Assembly: GCF_027571385.1 (NCBI RefSeq)
Contig: NZ_CP085636.1
Span: 5,737,501 to 5,787,500 of the forward strand
Length of the DNA stretch: 50,000 nt
DNA from: Shewanella sp. MTB7
Lineage (GTDB): Bacteria; Pseudomonadota; Gammaproteobacteria; Enterobacterales; Shewanellaceae
Direction of reading: 5' to 3'
Each line of letters begins with the position of its first letter. The stretch's first letter is position 1. A program made the position numbers and the translations under genes. The notes under the pieces were generated by a model. The model did no database searches. It saw only the letters and a program-made list of their open reading frames with translations, and was not told the origin of the DNA. Shown piece after piece: positions 29,935 to 38,862 of the stretch.

Positions 29935-31194
29935 TTAAGAGCAACAATCTCTGCGCCACCAATTCTTTGGCAACTTTTCAAATAACACTTTAAGCATCAA
30001 TATCGCGAGCACCACACCAGAACTATATACGATAGCGCTCGGTAATAAATTATGCTGCTCACCGATTTGAGGCATTACTTCAAAACCAAAAGTGTCAACC
30101 AAGTAATTAACCAAAATGCCTGAAATTAAAGCTACACCCAACACGCCACCGAGATAACCAAAGAGTGCTCGCTTTCCCATCTCCTTAACCACAACACCTA
30201 GCGTGGCTATATTCGTCGCTGGCCCTGCCAACATAAACACCAATACAGCACCAGGTGATACACCAGCGAGCAGTAAGCCTGCTGCGATAGGTGTCGATGC
30301 CGTTGCACAGATGTACATAGGCACTGATATCACTACCATGACGAGCATAGCGAGTATTCCATCGCCCCACTTAGCCATGAAATCGGTCGGAACATAGGTC
30401 TGCACTAAAGCGGCAAAAAACAAACCAACCAATAACCAAACAGTCGTATCGCGTACCAGATCTGTCGCTGCAAAATGTAATCCCTTGCCGATACGGCTTA
30501 TTACTGAAGTCCCTTTCAGTTCTGTCGCGATATCTTGTGTCGACTCACAACATGATTCGCTCTCAGTGTTGCTGTGGTTGTGACTAAGAGAAACTTGTTC
30601 ATTCTTTGATGAGCCACAACAAGAGGCTTTAGGAGTTTGCTCCATAACCTCTTCATTAGCCTTACTGCTGCAACAAGAGCTAGTCTTCTCTGGAGCTTTT
30701 TGAACTTTAGTCGTCTCTTTATTACTACAGCATGATGCCGATGATGCTGTAGCTTGATTCTCAGACTTTATTGCTCCACTTTTTACTGCAGGCTCATCAG
30801 AATCATCGCGTCCAACTAGAAGTCCGGCAACAATGGCACTGATAACGGCAGCAATAGGCCTTACAACAGCCATAAATGGACCGAGTAGTACATATGATAC
30901 AGCCACAGAGTCGACCCCCGTCTCTGGCGTTGAAACCAGAAAAGAGGTCGTCGCAGCTTTCGAGGCTCCTGAACGTCGTAATCCTACCGCTGCTGGAATA
31001 ACCCCACATGAACATAGAGGAAGAGGTGCCCCTATCACAGCAGCCTTAACCACGGTTTTAAAACCATGGCCGCCAAGCTGTTTCTGCATCCACGCCATAG
31101 GCACAAACATCTTCAACATACCGGCTAAAAACAAACCCAAGAGTAACCAAGGGGCTGAATCTAAAAATAGATCAATAAAATTCGTGAACAACAT
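29935..31194 (-). CDS. SO_0444-family Cu/Zn efflux permease with Cys-rich linker
   Basis: The 419-residue membrane protein belongs to the YraQ/DUF318 permease family. Two similar membrane halves (about 1-130 and 235-410) each carry the family patterns: GAPLPLCSCGVIPAAVGLR with GASKAATTSFLVSTPETG in the first, and CATASTPIAAGLLLAG and AGPATNIATLGV in the second. The central hydrophilic linker has four CC pairs (ASCCSN, SSCCSS, ASCCGS, ESCCES) and a SHNHS segment, and the protein ends RRDCCS; all are plausible metal ligands. The MerR-type regulator is 3 nt upstream in the same direction. AAGGG precedes the ATG by 8 nt. The closest family that I recall is SO_0444 of S. oneidensis, described as a Cu/Zn exporter. 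Substrate is inferred, not shown. Confidence 0.9.
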   Translation of the reverse strand: MLFTNFIDLFLDSAPWLLLGLFLAGMLKMFVPMAWMQKQLGGHGFKTVVKAAVIGAPLPLCSCGVIPAAVGLRRSGASKAATTSFLVSTPETGVDSVAVSYVLLGPFMAVVRPIAAVISAIVAGLLVGRDDSDEPAVKSGAIKSENQATASSASCCSNKETTKVQKAPEKTSSCCSSKANEEVMEQTPKASCCGSSKNEQVSLSHNHSNTESESCCESTQDIATELKGTSVISRIGKGLHFAATDLVRDTTVWLLVGLFFAALVQTYVPTDFMAKWGDGILAMLVMVVISVPMYICATASTPIAAGLLLAGVSPGAVLVFMLAGPATNIATLGVVVKEMGKRALFGYLGGVLGVALISGILVNYLVDTFGFEVMPQIGEQHNLLPSAIVYSSGVVLAILMLKVLFEKLPKNWWRRDCCS

Positions 31195-31197
31195 AGA

Positions 31198-31677
31198 TTA
31201 TCCCTTACTCTGACAATTTTTTGTATATTGAAACTCATCATGGTGATGCCCATGATTTTCACACTTGATGTTATCGGTATTTGACTCTAACGCTTCTAAA
31301 ATAGAACAATGTTCGGCGCTCTCAGGGCCTCCACAACATGCATCAGATAAACGCTGAAGTGACAATTGAAAATGATTAAGTTCAGAGAGCCTTTCATTCA
31401 CTTGCGTTAATTTACTGTCCACTAAACCCTTAACGTCAGCACAAGCCCAGTTAGATTTATCCAGCTCAATAGAGAGTAGTTCAGCGATCTCCGCTAAAGT
31501 AAAGCCTACTGCCTTGGCTCTTAATATAAAGCGTAATCGCTCCGCATCCTTTTCATTGTATAAGCGGTAGCCCGAATCACTGCGTGATGAAGGTGCCAAC
31601 AAACCGTGTTTTTCATAAAACCTTAATGTGTCAGCTTTCACTTCACATTGCTTAGCCAGCTCGCCAATTCGGTACAT
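31198..31677 (-). CDS. MerR-family metal-responsive regulator, ZntR-like
   Basis: The 159-residue protein has an N-terminal MerR winged helix (MYRIGELAKQCEVKADTLRFYE), a dimerisation coiled coil (about 80-118) and a metal-binding C-terminus. Its cysteines are placed as in ZntR: WACADVKGLVDSKL at the start of the coiled coil, and DACCGGPESAEHCSILEALE. A short His/Cys tail (ENHGHHH) follows. The ZntR match implies Zn(II), Cd(II) or Pb(II) rather than Cu(I). Its stop is 3 nt before the exporter start, so they form a two-gene operon. The operator between -35 and -10 (31729-31750) lies upstream of its own gene. The AAGGG ribosome-binding site is well placed. Confidence 0.92.
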   Translation of the reverse strand: MYRIGELAKQCEVKADTLRFYEKHGLLAPSSRSDSGYRLYNEKDAERLRFILRAKAVGFTLAEIAELLSIELDKSNWACADVKGLVDSKLTQVNERLSELNHFQLSLQRLSDACCGGPESAEHCSILEALESNTDNIKCENHGHHHDEFQYTKNCQSKG

Positions 31678-31721
31678 CGGTCACCCTTATCTATGTTCGA
31701 AATGAGTCTTTAATATTATAG

Positions 31722-31753
31722 AGTATAAACCTTGGAGTTAAATCAAAGGTCAA
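31722..31753 (-). promoter_or_regulatory. MerR-type promoter/operator of the metal efflux operon
   Basis: The minus strand has -35 TTGACC (31748-31753) and -10 TATACT (31722-31727) separated by 20 bp instead of 17. A dyad ACCTTTG...CCAAGGT (31729-31750) lies between them. An overlong spacer with such a dyad is the signature of MerR-family activation, in which the regulator untwists the promoter when metal is bound. It starts 45 nt upstream of the regulator gene. Confidence 0.85.
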
Positions 31754-31779
31754 GAGTTATAGTGCTATAAATTAGCGTC

Positions 31780-32074
31780 AAGGGCATCTATTTATTCGCT
31801 AGAGTGTGAAGAACAACAAAAACTAACCATAACTGCGATAAATTGACCTTAAATCTCATAATTACCTAGGTCTTTGTTCGCTCAGGCATATTGTGATATC
31901 ACACATAAAAAAAGCGTAAAGGATACTTTTACGTTAAAATACGCGCGCAGGATGGGGTAAGTAAAAGAAGCTAGCATTGAGGGACTTTTGGAAAACAGAA
32001 TGGTTATCACCATTAATGACACCGTTCTATTTTCCGAAAGATCCTTAAAATAACTACTGGACACTGTACCCAAA
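31780..32074 (+). promoter_or_regulatory. purH upstream region with palindromes and a long leader hairpin
   Basis: Three structures lie upstream of purH. TGTGATATCACA (31892-31903) is a perfect 12-bp palindrome. CGTAAAG-GATA-CTTTTACG (31915-31933) is an imperfect inverted repeat. GGAAAACAGAATGGT (31990-32004) and ACCGTTCTATTTTCC (32021-32035) form a 15-pair stem with one mismatch and one G-U. Part of the last stem can instead form ATGGT-TATC-ACCAT, so two folds compete. There is no U run after it. I see no canonical PurR box (ACGCAAACGTTTGCGT). The stems are seen directly; a regulatory role is inferred. Confidence 0.55.
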
Positions 32075-33664
32075 ATGAAAAATGCCAGACCTATTCGTCG
32101 CGCGCTATTGAGCGTTTCAGATAAAACCGGAATACTTGAGTTTGCTAAATCTCTACACGCTCAAGGCGTAGAACTACTGTCTACTGGTGGTACCGCCCGC
32201 CTTTTGGCAGATAATGGTGTGCCAGTCATTGAAGTATCGGATCATACCGGACATCCCGAAATTATGGATGGTCGTGTTAAAACCTTGCACCCTAAAGTGC
32301 ATGGCGGCATCTTAGCACGTCGCGGTATCGACGAACTCGTCATGGAACAACACAATATCAAGCCCATTGATCTGGTTGCGGTCAATCTGTATCCATTTGC
32401 AGAAACCGTAGCAAAAGAGGGTTGTACTCTTGCTGACGCTGTCGAAAATATCGATATTGGCGGCCCGACTATGGTTCGCTCTACTGCTAAAAATCACAAA
32501 GATACGACCATCATAGTGAACGCTCAAGATTACGACCGCGTTATTGCAGAGATGCAAGCCAACGAAGGCAGCACAACGCTTGAGACTCGTTTTGATTTAG
32601 CCATTGCAGCTTTTGAACACACAGCAGCTTACGACGGCATGATCGCTAATTACTTCGGCACCATGGTTCCAGCCCATAGTCATGATGAGTGCCACGAAGA
32701 CTCTAAGTTCCCACGCACTTACAACACTCAGCTTATCAAGAAGCAAGACCTGCGTTATGGCGAAAACAGCCATCAAACGGCGGCTTTCTATGTTGATATC
32801 AACTTAGATGAAGCTTCTGTTGCAACCGCTGTTCAACTTCAAGGAAAGGCGCTCTCTTACAACAATATCGCCGATACTGACTCTGCGCTTGAGTGTGTCA
32901 AAGAGTTCAGCGAACCAGCTTGCGTTATCGTTAAGCACGCAAATCCTTGTGGTGTTGCCATAGGTTCAGACCTTCTCGAAGCCTATAACCGAGCATATCA
33001 AACGGATCCAACATCGGCATTTGGCGGCATTATCGCCTTCAACCGTGAGCTTGATGCAGCAACAGCCAGTGCTATTGTTGAGCGTCAGTTTGTTGAAGTA
33101 ATTATCGCACCAAAAGTCAGCCAAGCCGCTCGAGATATTGTTGCGGCCAAAGCTAACGTCCGCCTTCTTGAGTGTGGCGAATGGGGCACTAAAACCACCA
33201 GCCTAGATTACAAACGTGTTAACGGTGGCTTGCTACTTCAGGACCGAGATCAAGGTATGGTTGGACTGGATGATGTAAAAGTAGTCTCTAAACGTCAGCC
33301 TACTGCAGCCGAAATGAAAGATCTCATGTTTTGCTGGAAAGTGGCTAAATTCGTTAAATCTAACGCGATTGTTTATGCCAAAAACAGCATGACAATCGGT
33401 GTTGGCGCTGGCCAGATGAGTCGGGTATACAGCGCAAAAGTAGCAGGTATTAAAGCCGCTGACGAAGGTCTAGAAGTGCAAGACTCTGTGATGGCCTCTG
33501 ATGCCTTCTTCCCATTCCGTGACGGCATTGATGCTGCCGCAGCGGCTGGTATCAGCTGTATCATTCAGCCCGGTGGTTCTATTCGTGATGAAGAGATTAT
33601 TGCCGCAGCAGATGAGCACGGCATGGCAATGGTATTCACCGGAATGCGCCATTTCCGACATTAA
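32075..33664 (+). CDS. purH: Bifunctional AICAR formyltransferase / IMP cyclohydrolase
   Basis: PurH carries out the last two steps of de novo purine synthesis: formylation of AICAR and ring closure to IMP. The product has 529 residues, normal length. The N-terminal MGS-like cyclohydrolase domain has [22 protein letters not shown] and GGILARR. The C-terminal formyltransferase domain has [28 protein letters not shown] and the terminal GMRHFRH. GGAC lies about 12 nt before the ATG. purD follows after 81 nt in the same direction. The leader upstream is long and structured. Confidence 0.97.
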   Translation: MKNARPIRRALLSVSDKTGILEFAKSLHAQGVELLSTGGTARLLADNGVPVIEVSDHTGHPEIMDGRVKTLHPKVHGGILARRGIDELVMEQHNIKPIDLVAVNLYPFAETVAKEGCTLADAVENIDIGGPTMVRSTAKNHKDTTIIVNAQDYDRVIAEMQANEGSTTLETRFDLAIAAFEHTAAYDGMIANYFGTMVPAHSHDECHEDSKFPRTYNTQLIKKQDLRYGENSHQTAAFYVDINLDEASVATAVQLQGKALSYNNIADTDSALECVKEFSEPACVIVKHANPCGVAIGSDLLEAYNRAYQTDPTSAFGGIIAFNRELDAATASAIVERQFVEVIIAPKVSQAARDIVAAKANVRLLECGEWGTKTTSLDYKRVNGGLLLQDRDQGMVGLDDVKVVSKRQPTAAEMKDLMFCWKVAKFVKSNAIVYAKNSMTIGVGAGQMSRVYSAKVAGIKAADEGLEVQDSVMASDAFFPFRDGIDAAAAAGISCIIQPGGSIRDEEIIAAADEHGMAMVFTGMRHFRH

Positions 33665-33680
33665 TAATAAGAAGAATTAA

Positions 33681-33728
33681 GGTTCTAGGGTTTAGCTCCT
33701 AGGAACTCTAACCTAGAACCTAGGAACT
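33681..33728. repeat. CCTAGGAACT-type palindromic repeats between purH and purD
   Basis: In the 81-nt purH-purD gap a perfect 9-bp inverted repeat GGTTCTAGG (33681-33689) / CCTAGAACC (33712-33720) overlaps two direct copies of CCTAGGAACT (33698-33707 and 33719-33728). The resulting RNA could fold into a hairpin between the two cistrons. Similar CTAGAACCTAG strings are, from memory, common intergenic repeats in Shewanella. There is no U run, so it is not a simple terminator. Confidence 0.8.
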
Positions 33729-33745
33729 TATTTAAGGGTAAAAAA

Positions 33746-35038
33746 ATGAATATACTTATTATTGGTGGTGGCGGTCGCGAACATGCATTGGCATGGAAAG
33801 CAGCCCAATCAGCACAAGTCAAAAAAGTCTTTGTTGCTCCGGGAAATGCTGGCACTTCATTAGAGCCTAAATTAGAAAATGTAGCTATTAATGTCGAAGA
33901 CATTGCATCACTCGTTACTTTTGCACAAGAGTCTAACATCGAGATCACTATTGTCGGACCTGAAGTACCACTGGCGCTAGGGGTTGTTGATGCATTCAAT
34001 GACGTAGGTTTGCCTATTTTTGGGCCAACCCAAGGTGCAGCTCAATTAGAATCATCTAAGGCCTTCACTAAAGACTTCTTGGCTCGCCATAATATTCCAA
34101 CTGCTGCCTATTCAAACTTTACCGAAATTGCTCCCGCTAAAGCTTACGTCACTGAAATGACCGCGACCACAGGCTTTCCGATTGTGATCAAGGCTGATGG
34201 TTTAGCCGCAGGTAAAGGCGTCATCATAGCAGAAGATCAGGTTCAAGCTAACGCCGCTATCGATGACATGCTGGCAGGTAATAAGTTTGGAGAGGCAGGT
34301 TCTCGCGTCGTTATCGAAGAATTTCTAAAAGGCGAAGAAGCTAGTTTTATCGTAATGGTAGATGGCAAAAATATTCTCGCGATGGCTACCAGCCAAGATC
34401 ATAAAGCGCGTGACAATGGCGATAATGGCCCTAATACCGGTGGTATGGGTGCTTATTCACCCGCTCCAGTTGTAACCCAAGCTATACATGACTGGACGAT
34501 CAACCATGTTATCCGCCCAACGGTTGATGGCATGGCAGCAGAAGGCAATGTTTACACTGGCTTTCTATATGCTGGTTTGATGATCGCACCAGACGGTAGC
34601 GCTAAAGTACTTGAGTATAACTGTCGTTTTGGTGACCCTGAAACCCAACCTATTATGATGCGTCTACAATCGGATATCGTCGAGTTATGCTTGGCTGCTA
34701 CCCGCGGTGAGCTAGATAAGGTCACGGCTGAATTTGATAGCCGCGCAGCTGTTGGTGTTGTACTGGCCGCAGGAGGTTATCCTGACACCTACCGTAAGCA
34801 TGATGTTATCGTTGGTTTAGACCTAGGTAACCATGACGCCAAAGTGTTTCATGCGGGAACGAGCATGATCGATGGCCATGTCGTTACCAATGGCGGTCGT
34901 GTTCTGTGTGCAACGGCACTGGGCAATACCGTCACGGAGGCTCAACAATCTGCTTATCAATTGGTGGATAAGATCCATTGGGATGATGTGTATTTTCGTA
35001 CAGATATCGCTTACCGAGCGATATCTAGGGAAAGTTAA
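33746..35038 (+). CDS. purD: Phosphoribosylamine-glycine ligase (GAR synthetase)
   Basis: The enzyme joins glycine to phosphoribosylamine using ATP, the second step of purine synthesis. The 430-residue product has the N-terminal NILIIGGGGREHALAWK, the ATP-grasp segment VIKADGLAAGKGVI, DHKARDNGDNGPNTGGMGAYSP and the metal-binding ending of the grasp domain LEYNCRFGDPETQ. AAGGG precedes the start by 7 nt. It is co-directional with purH and followed by a strong bidirectional terminator. Confidence 0.97.
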   Translation: MNILIIGGGGREHALAWKAAQSAQVKKVFVAPGNAGTSLEPKLENVAINVEDIASLVTFAQESNIEITIVGPEVPLALGVVDAFNDVGLPIFGPTQGAAQLESSKAFTKDFLARHNIPTAAYSNFTEIAPAKAYVTEMTATTGFPIVIKADGLAAGKGVIIAEDQVQANAAIDDMLAGNKFGEAGSRVVIEEFLKGEEASFIVMVDGKNILAMATSQDHKARDNGDNGPNTGGMGAYSPAPVVTQAIHDWTINHVIRPTVDGMAAEGNVYTGFLYAGLMIAPDGSAKVLEYNCRFGDPETQPIMMRLQSDIVELCLAATRGELDKVTAEFDSRAAVGVVLAAGGYPDTYRKHDVIVGLDLGNHDAKVFHAGTSMIDGHVVTNGGRVLCATALGNTVTEAQQSAYQLVDKIHWDDVYFRTDIAYRAISRES

Positions 35039-35054
35039 TTCATTTATCTAAATT

Positions 35055-35081
35055 AAAAACCGGTCTTGAACCGGTTTTTTT
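35055..35081 (+). terminator. terminator after purD
   Basis: AAAAACCGGT and ACCGGTTTTT enclose a 5-nt loop and are followed by T's (seven in a row including the stem). The A run on the other side lets it also act on the convergent pdeB-like transcript, which ends at 35187. Confidence 0.92.
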
Positions 35082-35186
35082 ATACTTTTGTTTTCTTACT
35101 TATACTTCTACACAGCCAAATAACCCATCCATATCCACTCCTTGGATAATACTTATAAATTCAAATCTACACTATAGCGACAGAGC

Positions 35187-37793
35187 TTACGCACTTAAAC
35201 GGCGAATTTCAGATCCTTGTTTCGCGGTTTGACTAAGTCTGCTGTAAACATAGCTACTTAATGGCTTAGGTCTACCTATCGCATACCCTTGAGCATAGTT
35301 AATACCGATCATCTCCAGCTTATCAATAATATCTTGGTTTTCGACAAATTCAGCGACCGTCTCTATGCCCATCACACCACAAACATCATGAATCGATTTG
35401 ACGATGGCAAAATCTTTAGCATTAGTCGCTAAATTTTTGATAAAACAGCCATCAATTTTCACATAATCAACGGGTAACTCTTTAAGATAACCATAGGACG
35501 CGAAACCACTACCAAAATCATCTAAGGCAAACGAGAAACCTAGCTTGCGCAAATGATTAATCATATCCATGGCACGATTGCGATTCTGAATCGCACTCGT
35601 TTCAGTTATTTCAAAACAGATACACTGACTCGGGATCTCGAAACGTTCAAATTGCTCAGCGATATACTCCACCATTCCCTCTGCACCTAAACTGTTACCA
35701 GAAAGGTTGATCGAGATACAGTGATCATCCCAAATATCCTCATTAAGAGACAACCATAGGAATGCCTTTCGAATAACCTCTTTATCAACATCATTCATCA
35801 GTTTAAAACGCTCTGCGGCTTCGATGAACTGGGCAGGGGCTAAGATACGTCCATTAGGTTCTTGCACTCGCAGCAAAATCTCCATACGCTGACGTTTCCC
35901 CTCCTTCCCCATACCTTTAATCTCTTGGTAATAGAGCAACAACTCATTATGTTCAATCGCTTGGCTAATCCTAACAGCCCACATAGGTGCATTACGTTGG
36001 TAGATAGACTCTTTATCTTTATTATCATAAAAATGAATCTGATTGCTTCCTTTACGCTTCGCTGCTAAACAGGCAATGTCAGCGTCTTTTACTAATTCTT
36101 TTGATATTATGTAAGGAGGACGTGCAATCGCTATTCCCGCACTGATACCAACACGATAATTACAACCATTGTGATGTAAAACCTGCAGTGAAACTCTGGA
36201 AATCACACGCTTCACTATCTTTGCGACCTCCACAGCACTCAGATTTCTGATCGCCAAACCAAATTCATCACCGCCTAATCTAGCCAATAAATCCTCTTGA
36301 TTGAGACAAGATTGAATCGCCTTAGCAACCATAGCCAACATCTGATCTCCAGCACTGTGACCACAGGAATCATTGATCAACTTAAATTGTTCTAGATCGA
36401 AATAACAGATAGCAAGAGACTGAGCGTTCTGGCTAAACCCTGCCAATGCCTCTTCGAAAGCTCTGCGATTTAACAAAGAGGTGATAGGATCAAAGTTTGC
36501 TCTCAGTCTAAGTTGTCGCGTTAACTTTTCTTCTTGAGTAATATCTCTGAGCACAATAACCGAACCAATCACCTCTTGCTTATGATTGAGTAAGTTACTA
36601 ATGCTACGCTCCATCACTCTAGCGTTTTCAGTTTTGAACATATGCTTATTCAATACTGTCTGCTGCACCTGATTTGCCATGACACTAAAGAGTACACTTC
36701 TAATACTTTTATCAGCTTTAAGCAAAGAGTCTATAGAGATACCTATCGCTTCATCTCCTTTCAGATCTAACATACATTCGGCTTGCGGGTTCAGATAGAC
36801 CACCTTAGCAAATGTATCCGTTAAGATAACTGCTTCTGCAATCGACTCTAAGGTTATTTTAGCCCGTTCTTTTTGCTGAATAATACGCTCTAACAAGGTA
36901 TTAACTTGATCAGCCATCACCACAAATTCAGAACATCCAGTTCCTTCAATCGGTTTATAAGTTTGAGCATTAGGATCGATCTCAGCCAATTGCACCATCA
37001 AACGATGGAAAGGACGAATAAGGCCTAGTTTGAGCCAGATATAACCGATGATAACAATGAATAAACCTAAGCCGACGCTAGCAAATGTGGCCAGATCATA
37101 TTTTAACCACAGCTTATTGAATATATCGGTGGAAAAATGAACCTCTAGGTGAGACTGTTGTTGTGGAAATATGCTGGGGACATCAAGATCTACGATGTAT
37201 TTTGTTCCATCAACGATGTAATGTTCACCAGCAGGACCTGGCGAAAAATCAATTTTCTGAACAAAGCTATTTAATCCATAACCCGATAATAAATTTTCCG
37301 TCAATTGTCTCACAACAAGCACCGACTTCTGCTTTGTAACAGGCACTAGACTGACAATAAAGCCATTATCATCTTTAATATATACCCCACTTCTCACCTT
37401 TGTGCTCGCCAAAAACTCCCTAGGTAACTTATCAAACTCGAAAGAGAGGGTATCGTCATAGAATGGAGAGAAGGGCGCTAACTCACCCTGATTCAAATAA
37501 AACAGACTGAACTTATTCGAGAGTGCACTGCTACGCCATGCTTCATCTAAAGCAAGCCTAGACAACGGACTGAGATCTGTAATTGGCACAGCATAAACAT
37601 CAGCCAGAAGAGTTAATTGCTTAATATCATTATTCAGTTGTGCCTTAATAGCCACTAATTCAGAGCTAACTGCATCTTTTCTTAATCTGTCTACTCGATG
37701 TTCAAACCACATGCTTAAACAATAAGAAACAGCAATGACTGCCGGAAGGCAGAAACCGACAACAAAAATGATTAATTTCTTGCCTATATGCAT
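35187..37793 (-). CDS. pdeB: Membrane GGDEF-EAL c-di-GMP protein, PdeB-like
   Basis: The 868-residue protein has an N-terminal membrane helix (about 8-30), a periplasmic sensor region (about 31-232), a second helix (about 233-255), HAMP (about 256-305), PAS (about 310-420), GGDEF (about 430-590, motif RLGGDEF intact) and EAL (about 610-850). The EAL signature reads EILLR, which keeps the metal-binding Glu, and INLSGN, EITET, DDFGSGFAS and VKIDG are present, so phosphodiesterase activity is likely. No RxxD I-site is seen before GGDEF. The position next to purD and the domain order match what I remember of S. oneidensis PdeB (SO_0437), a phosphodiesterase affecting motility and biofilm; orthology is inferred. 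It is divergent from the spondin genes. Confidence 0.85.
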   Translation of the reverse strand: MHIGKKLIIFVVGFCLPAVIAVSYCLSMWFEHRVDRLRKDAVSSELVAIKAQLNNDIKQLTLLADVYAVPITDLSPLSRLALDEAWRSSALSNKFSLFYLNQGELAPFSPFYDDTLSFEFDKLPREFLASTKVRSGVYIKDDNGFIVSLVPVTKQKSVLVVRQLTENLLSGYGLNSFVQKIDFSPGPAGEHYIVDGTKYIVDLDVPSIFPQQQSHLEVHFSTDIFNKLWLKYDLATFASVGLGLFIVIIGYIWLKLGLIRPFHRLMVQLAEIDPNAQTYKPIEGTGCSEFVVMADQVNTLLERIIQQKERAKITLESIAEAVILTDTFAKVVYLNPQAECMLDLKGDEAIGISIDSLLKADKSIRSVLFSVMANQVQQTVLNKHMFKTENARVMERSISNLLNHKQEVIGSVIVLRDITQEEKLTRQLRLRANFDPITSLLNRRAFEEALAGFSQNAQSLAICYFDLEQFKLINDSCGHSAGDQMLAMVAKAIQSCLNQEDLLARLGGDEFGLAIRNLSAVEVAKIVKRVISRVSLQVLHHNGCNYRVGISAGIAIARPPYIISKELVKDADIACLAAKRKGSNQIHFYDNKDKESIYQRNAPMWAVRISQAIEHNELLLYYQEIKGMGKEGKRQRMEILLRVQEPNGRILAPAQFIEAAERFKLMNDVDKEVIRKAFLWLSLNEDIWDDHCISINLSGNSLGAEGMVEYIAEQFERFEIPSQCICFEITETSAIQNRNRAMDMINHLRKLGFSFALDDFGSGFASYGYLKELPVDYVKIDGCFIKNLATNAKDFAIVKSIHDVCGVMGIETVAEFVENQDIIDKLEMIGINYAQGYAIGRPKPLSSYVYSRLSQTAKQGSEIRRLSA

Positions 37794-38149
37794 TTTGTCT
37801 CACTGCAATTATTCACTAAACATCAACATCAGTTCAAAAACTAAGTTAACTAGAACGTTAACTTCACCGTGCAAAGTAACGCATTTAGAAGCCAGATAAT
37901 ACTCGTTTAATCTTTCTCGTTGCCATTATTATCAATAGGATGCATAGAACGATGAACTCTGACTTTGATTTAGCACACAAAACCTTCTGTAAATATTATG
38001 TTTTACTCTATTTGGGGAGCTAAACATTCAAGCCAGCCTGCTTTGTGAATCTTTTGTGATACTTTTAAACGAAAAATGTGATTAACACGCGATACCCCAG
38101 TGAACTCATCTTGCCACACTCAACATATACATAAATATGGAGAGAGAAA
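37794..38149. other. Divergent region between pdeB-like gene and spondin genes
   Basis: This 356-bp region holds the promoters of both divergent units. I see no RNA gene, no strong inverted repeat and no confident -35/-10 pair. GGAGAG 6 nt before 38150 is the ribosome-binding site of the first spondin gene. Confidence 0.5.
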
Positions 38150-38851
38150 ATGAACCTGAACAAAGTAAGCATGATTTTAGTATTAAATGGATTAATGTTA
38201 GCACCAACAATGGCAGCTGAACTTGAAATTAGCATCACGAATCTAACCCATGGTAACCACTTTACGCCAATACTTATCACCGCTCATGACAATACTAGCC
38301 ACCAATTTCAATCGGGAGAGATGGCGACTCCCGCACTACAGAAAATGGCGGAAGGGGGAAGCATTGCAGACTTAATGGCCGCTGCAACAGGTAACAATTA
38401 CCCCATAGTTGCCAACCCAGCAGAAGGACTATTAGCGGCTGGCGGTAAAGTAGATAACATAATGTTAGACACTACAACCATGACCCACCTGTCTATTGTC
38501 GCGATGGTATTACCAACAAATGATGCCTTTATTGGCCTTGATGCCTGGGAGATCCCAACAACATCTGGTACTTACACTATAAATGTTAATGCCTATGATG
38601 CAGGTACAGAGGCTAATGATGAAATCATCAATGGCGGCGGCATGTCAGGCACGCCAGGTATTCCAGTTGCTCCAGGGATGAATGGCGGAGAAAATGGTAC
38701 AGGAGTCAGTGATACGAGTGGTAACGATAAAGTACATATTCACCCTGGTGTATTGGGCGATACAGATATAGCAGGCGGCATGAGTGATCTTGATAGCCGT
38801 ATTCACAGATGGCTCAATCCTGTAGCAAGAGTCGTTGTCGTAGTTAAATAG
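38150..38851 (+). CDS. Exported spondin-domain protein
   Basis: The 233-residue protein has a cleavable signal peptide (cleavage near MAA/ELE). A Spondin_N-type domain follows, with the family pattern ISITNLTHGNHFTPILITAHD, the middle LSIVAMVLPTNDAFIGLDAW and AYDAGTEANDE, and the end DKVHIHPGVLGD ahead of HRWLNPVARVVV. The HxHPG and DAGTEAN motifs are likely metal-binding in this family. Bacterial members are exported and their function is not known. A paralogous lipoprotein gene follows after 11 nt, so the two are co-transcribed. A Gly/Asn-rich insertion lies at about 165-195. SD: GGAGAG. Confidence 0.85.
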   Translation: MNLNKVSMILVLNGLMLAPTMAAELEISITNLTHGNHFTPILITAHDNTSHQFQSGEMATPALQKMAEGGSIADLMAAATGNNYPIVANPAEGLLAAGGKVDNIMLDTTTMTHLSIVAMVLPTNDAFIGLDAWEIPTTSGTYTINVNAYDAGTEANDEIINGGGMSGTPGIPVAPGMNGGENGTGVSDTSGNDKVHIHPGVLGDTDIAGGMSDLDSRIHRWLNPVARVVVVVK

Positions 38852-38862
38852 GTGGTACCCAG

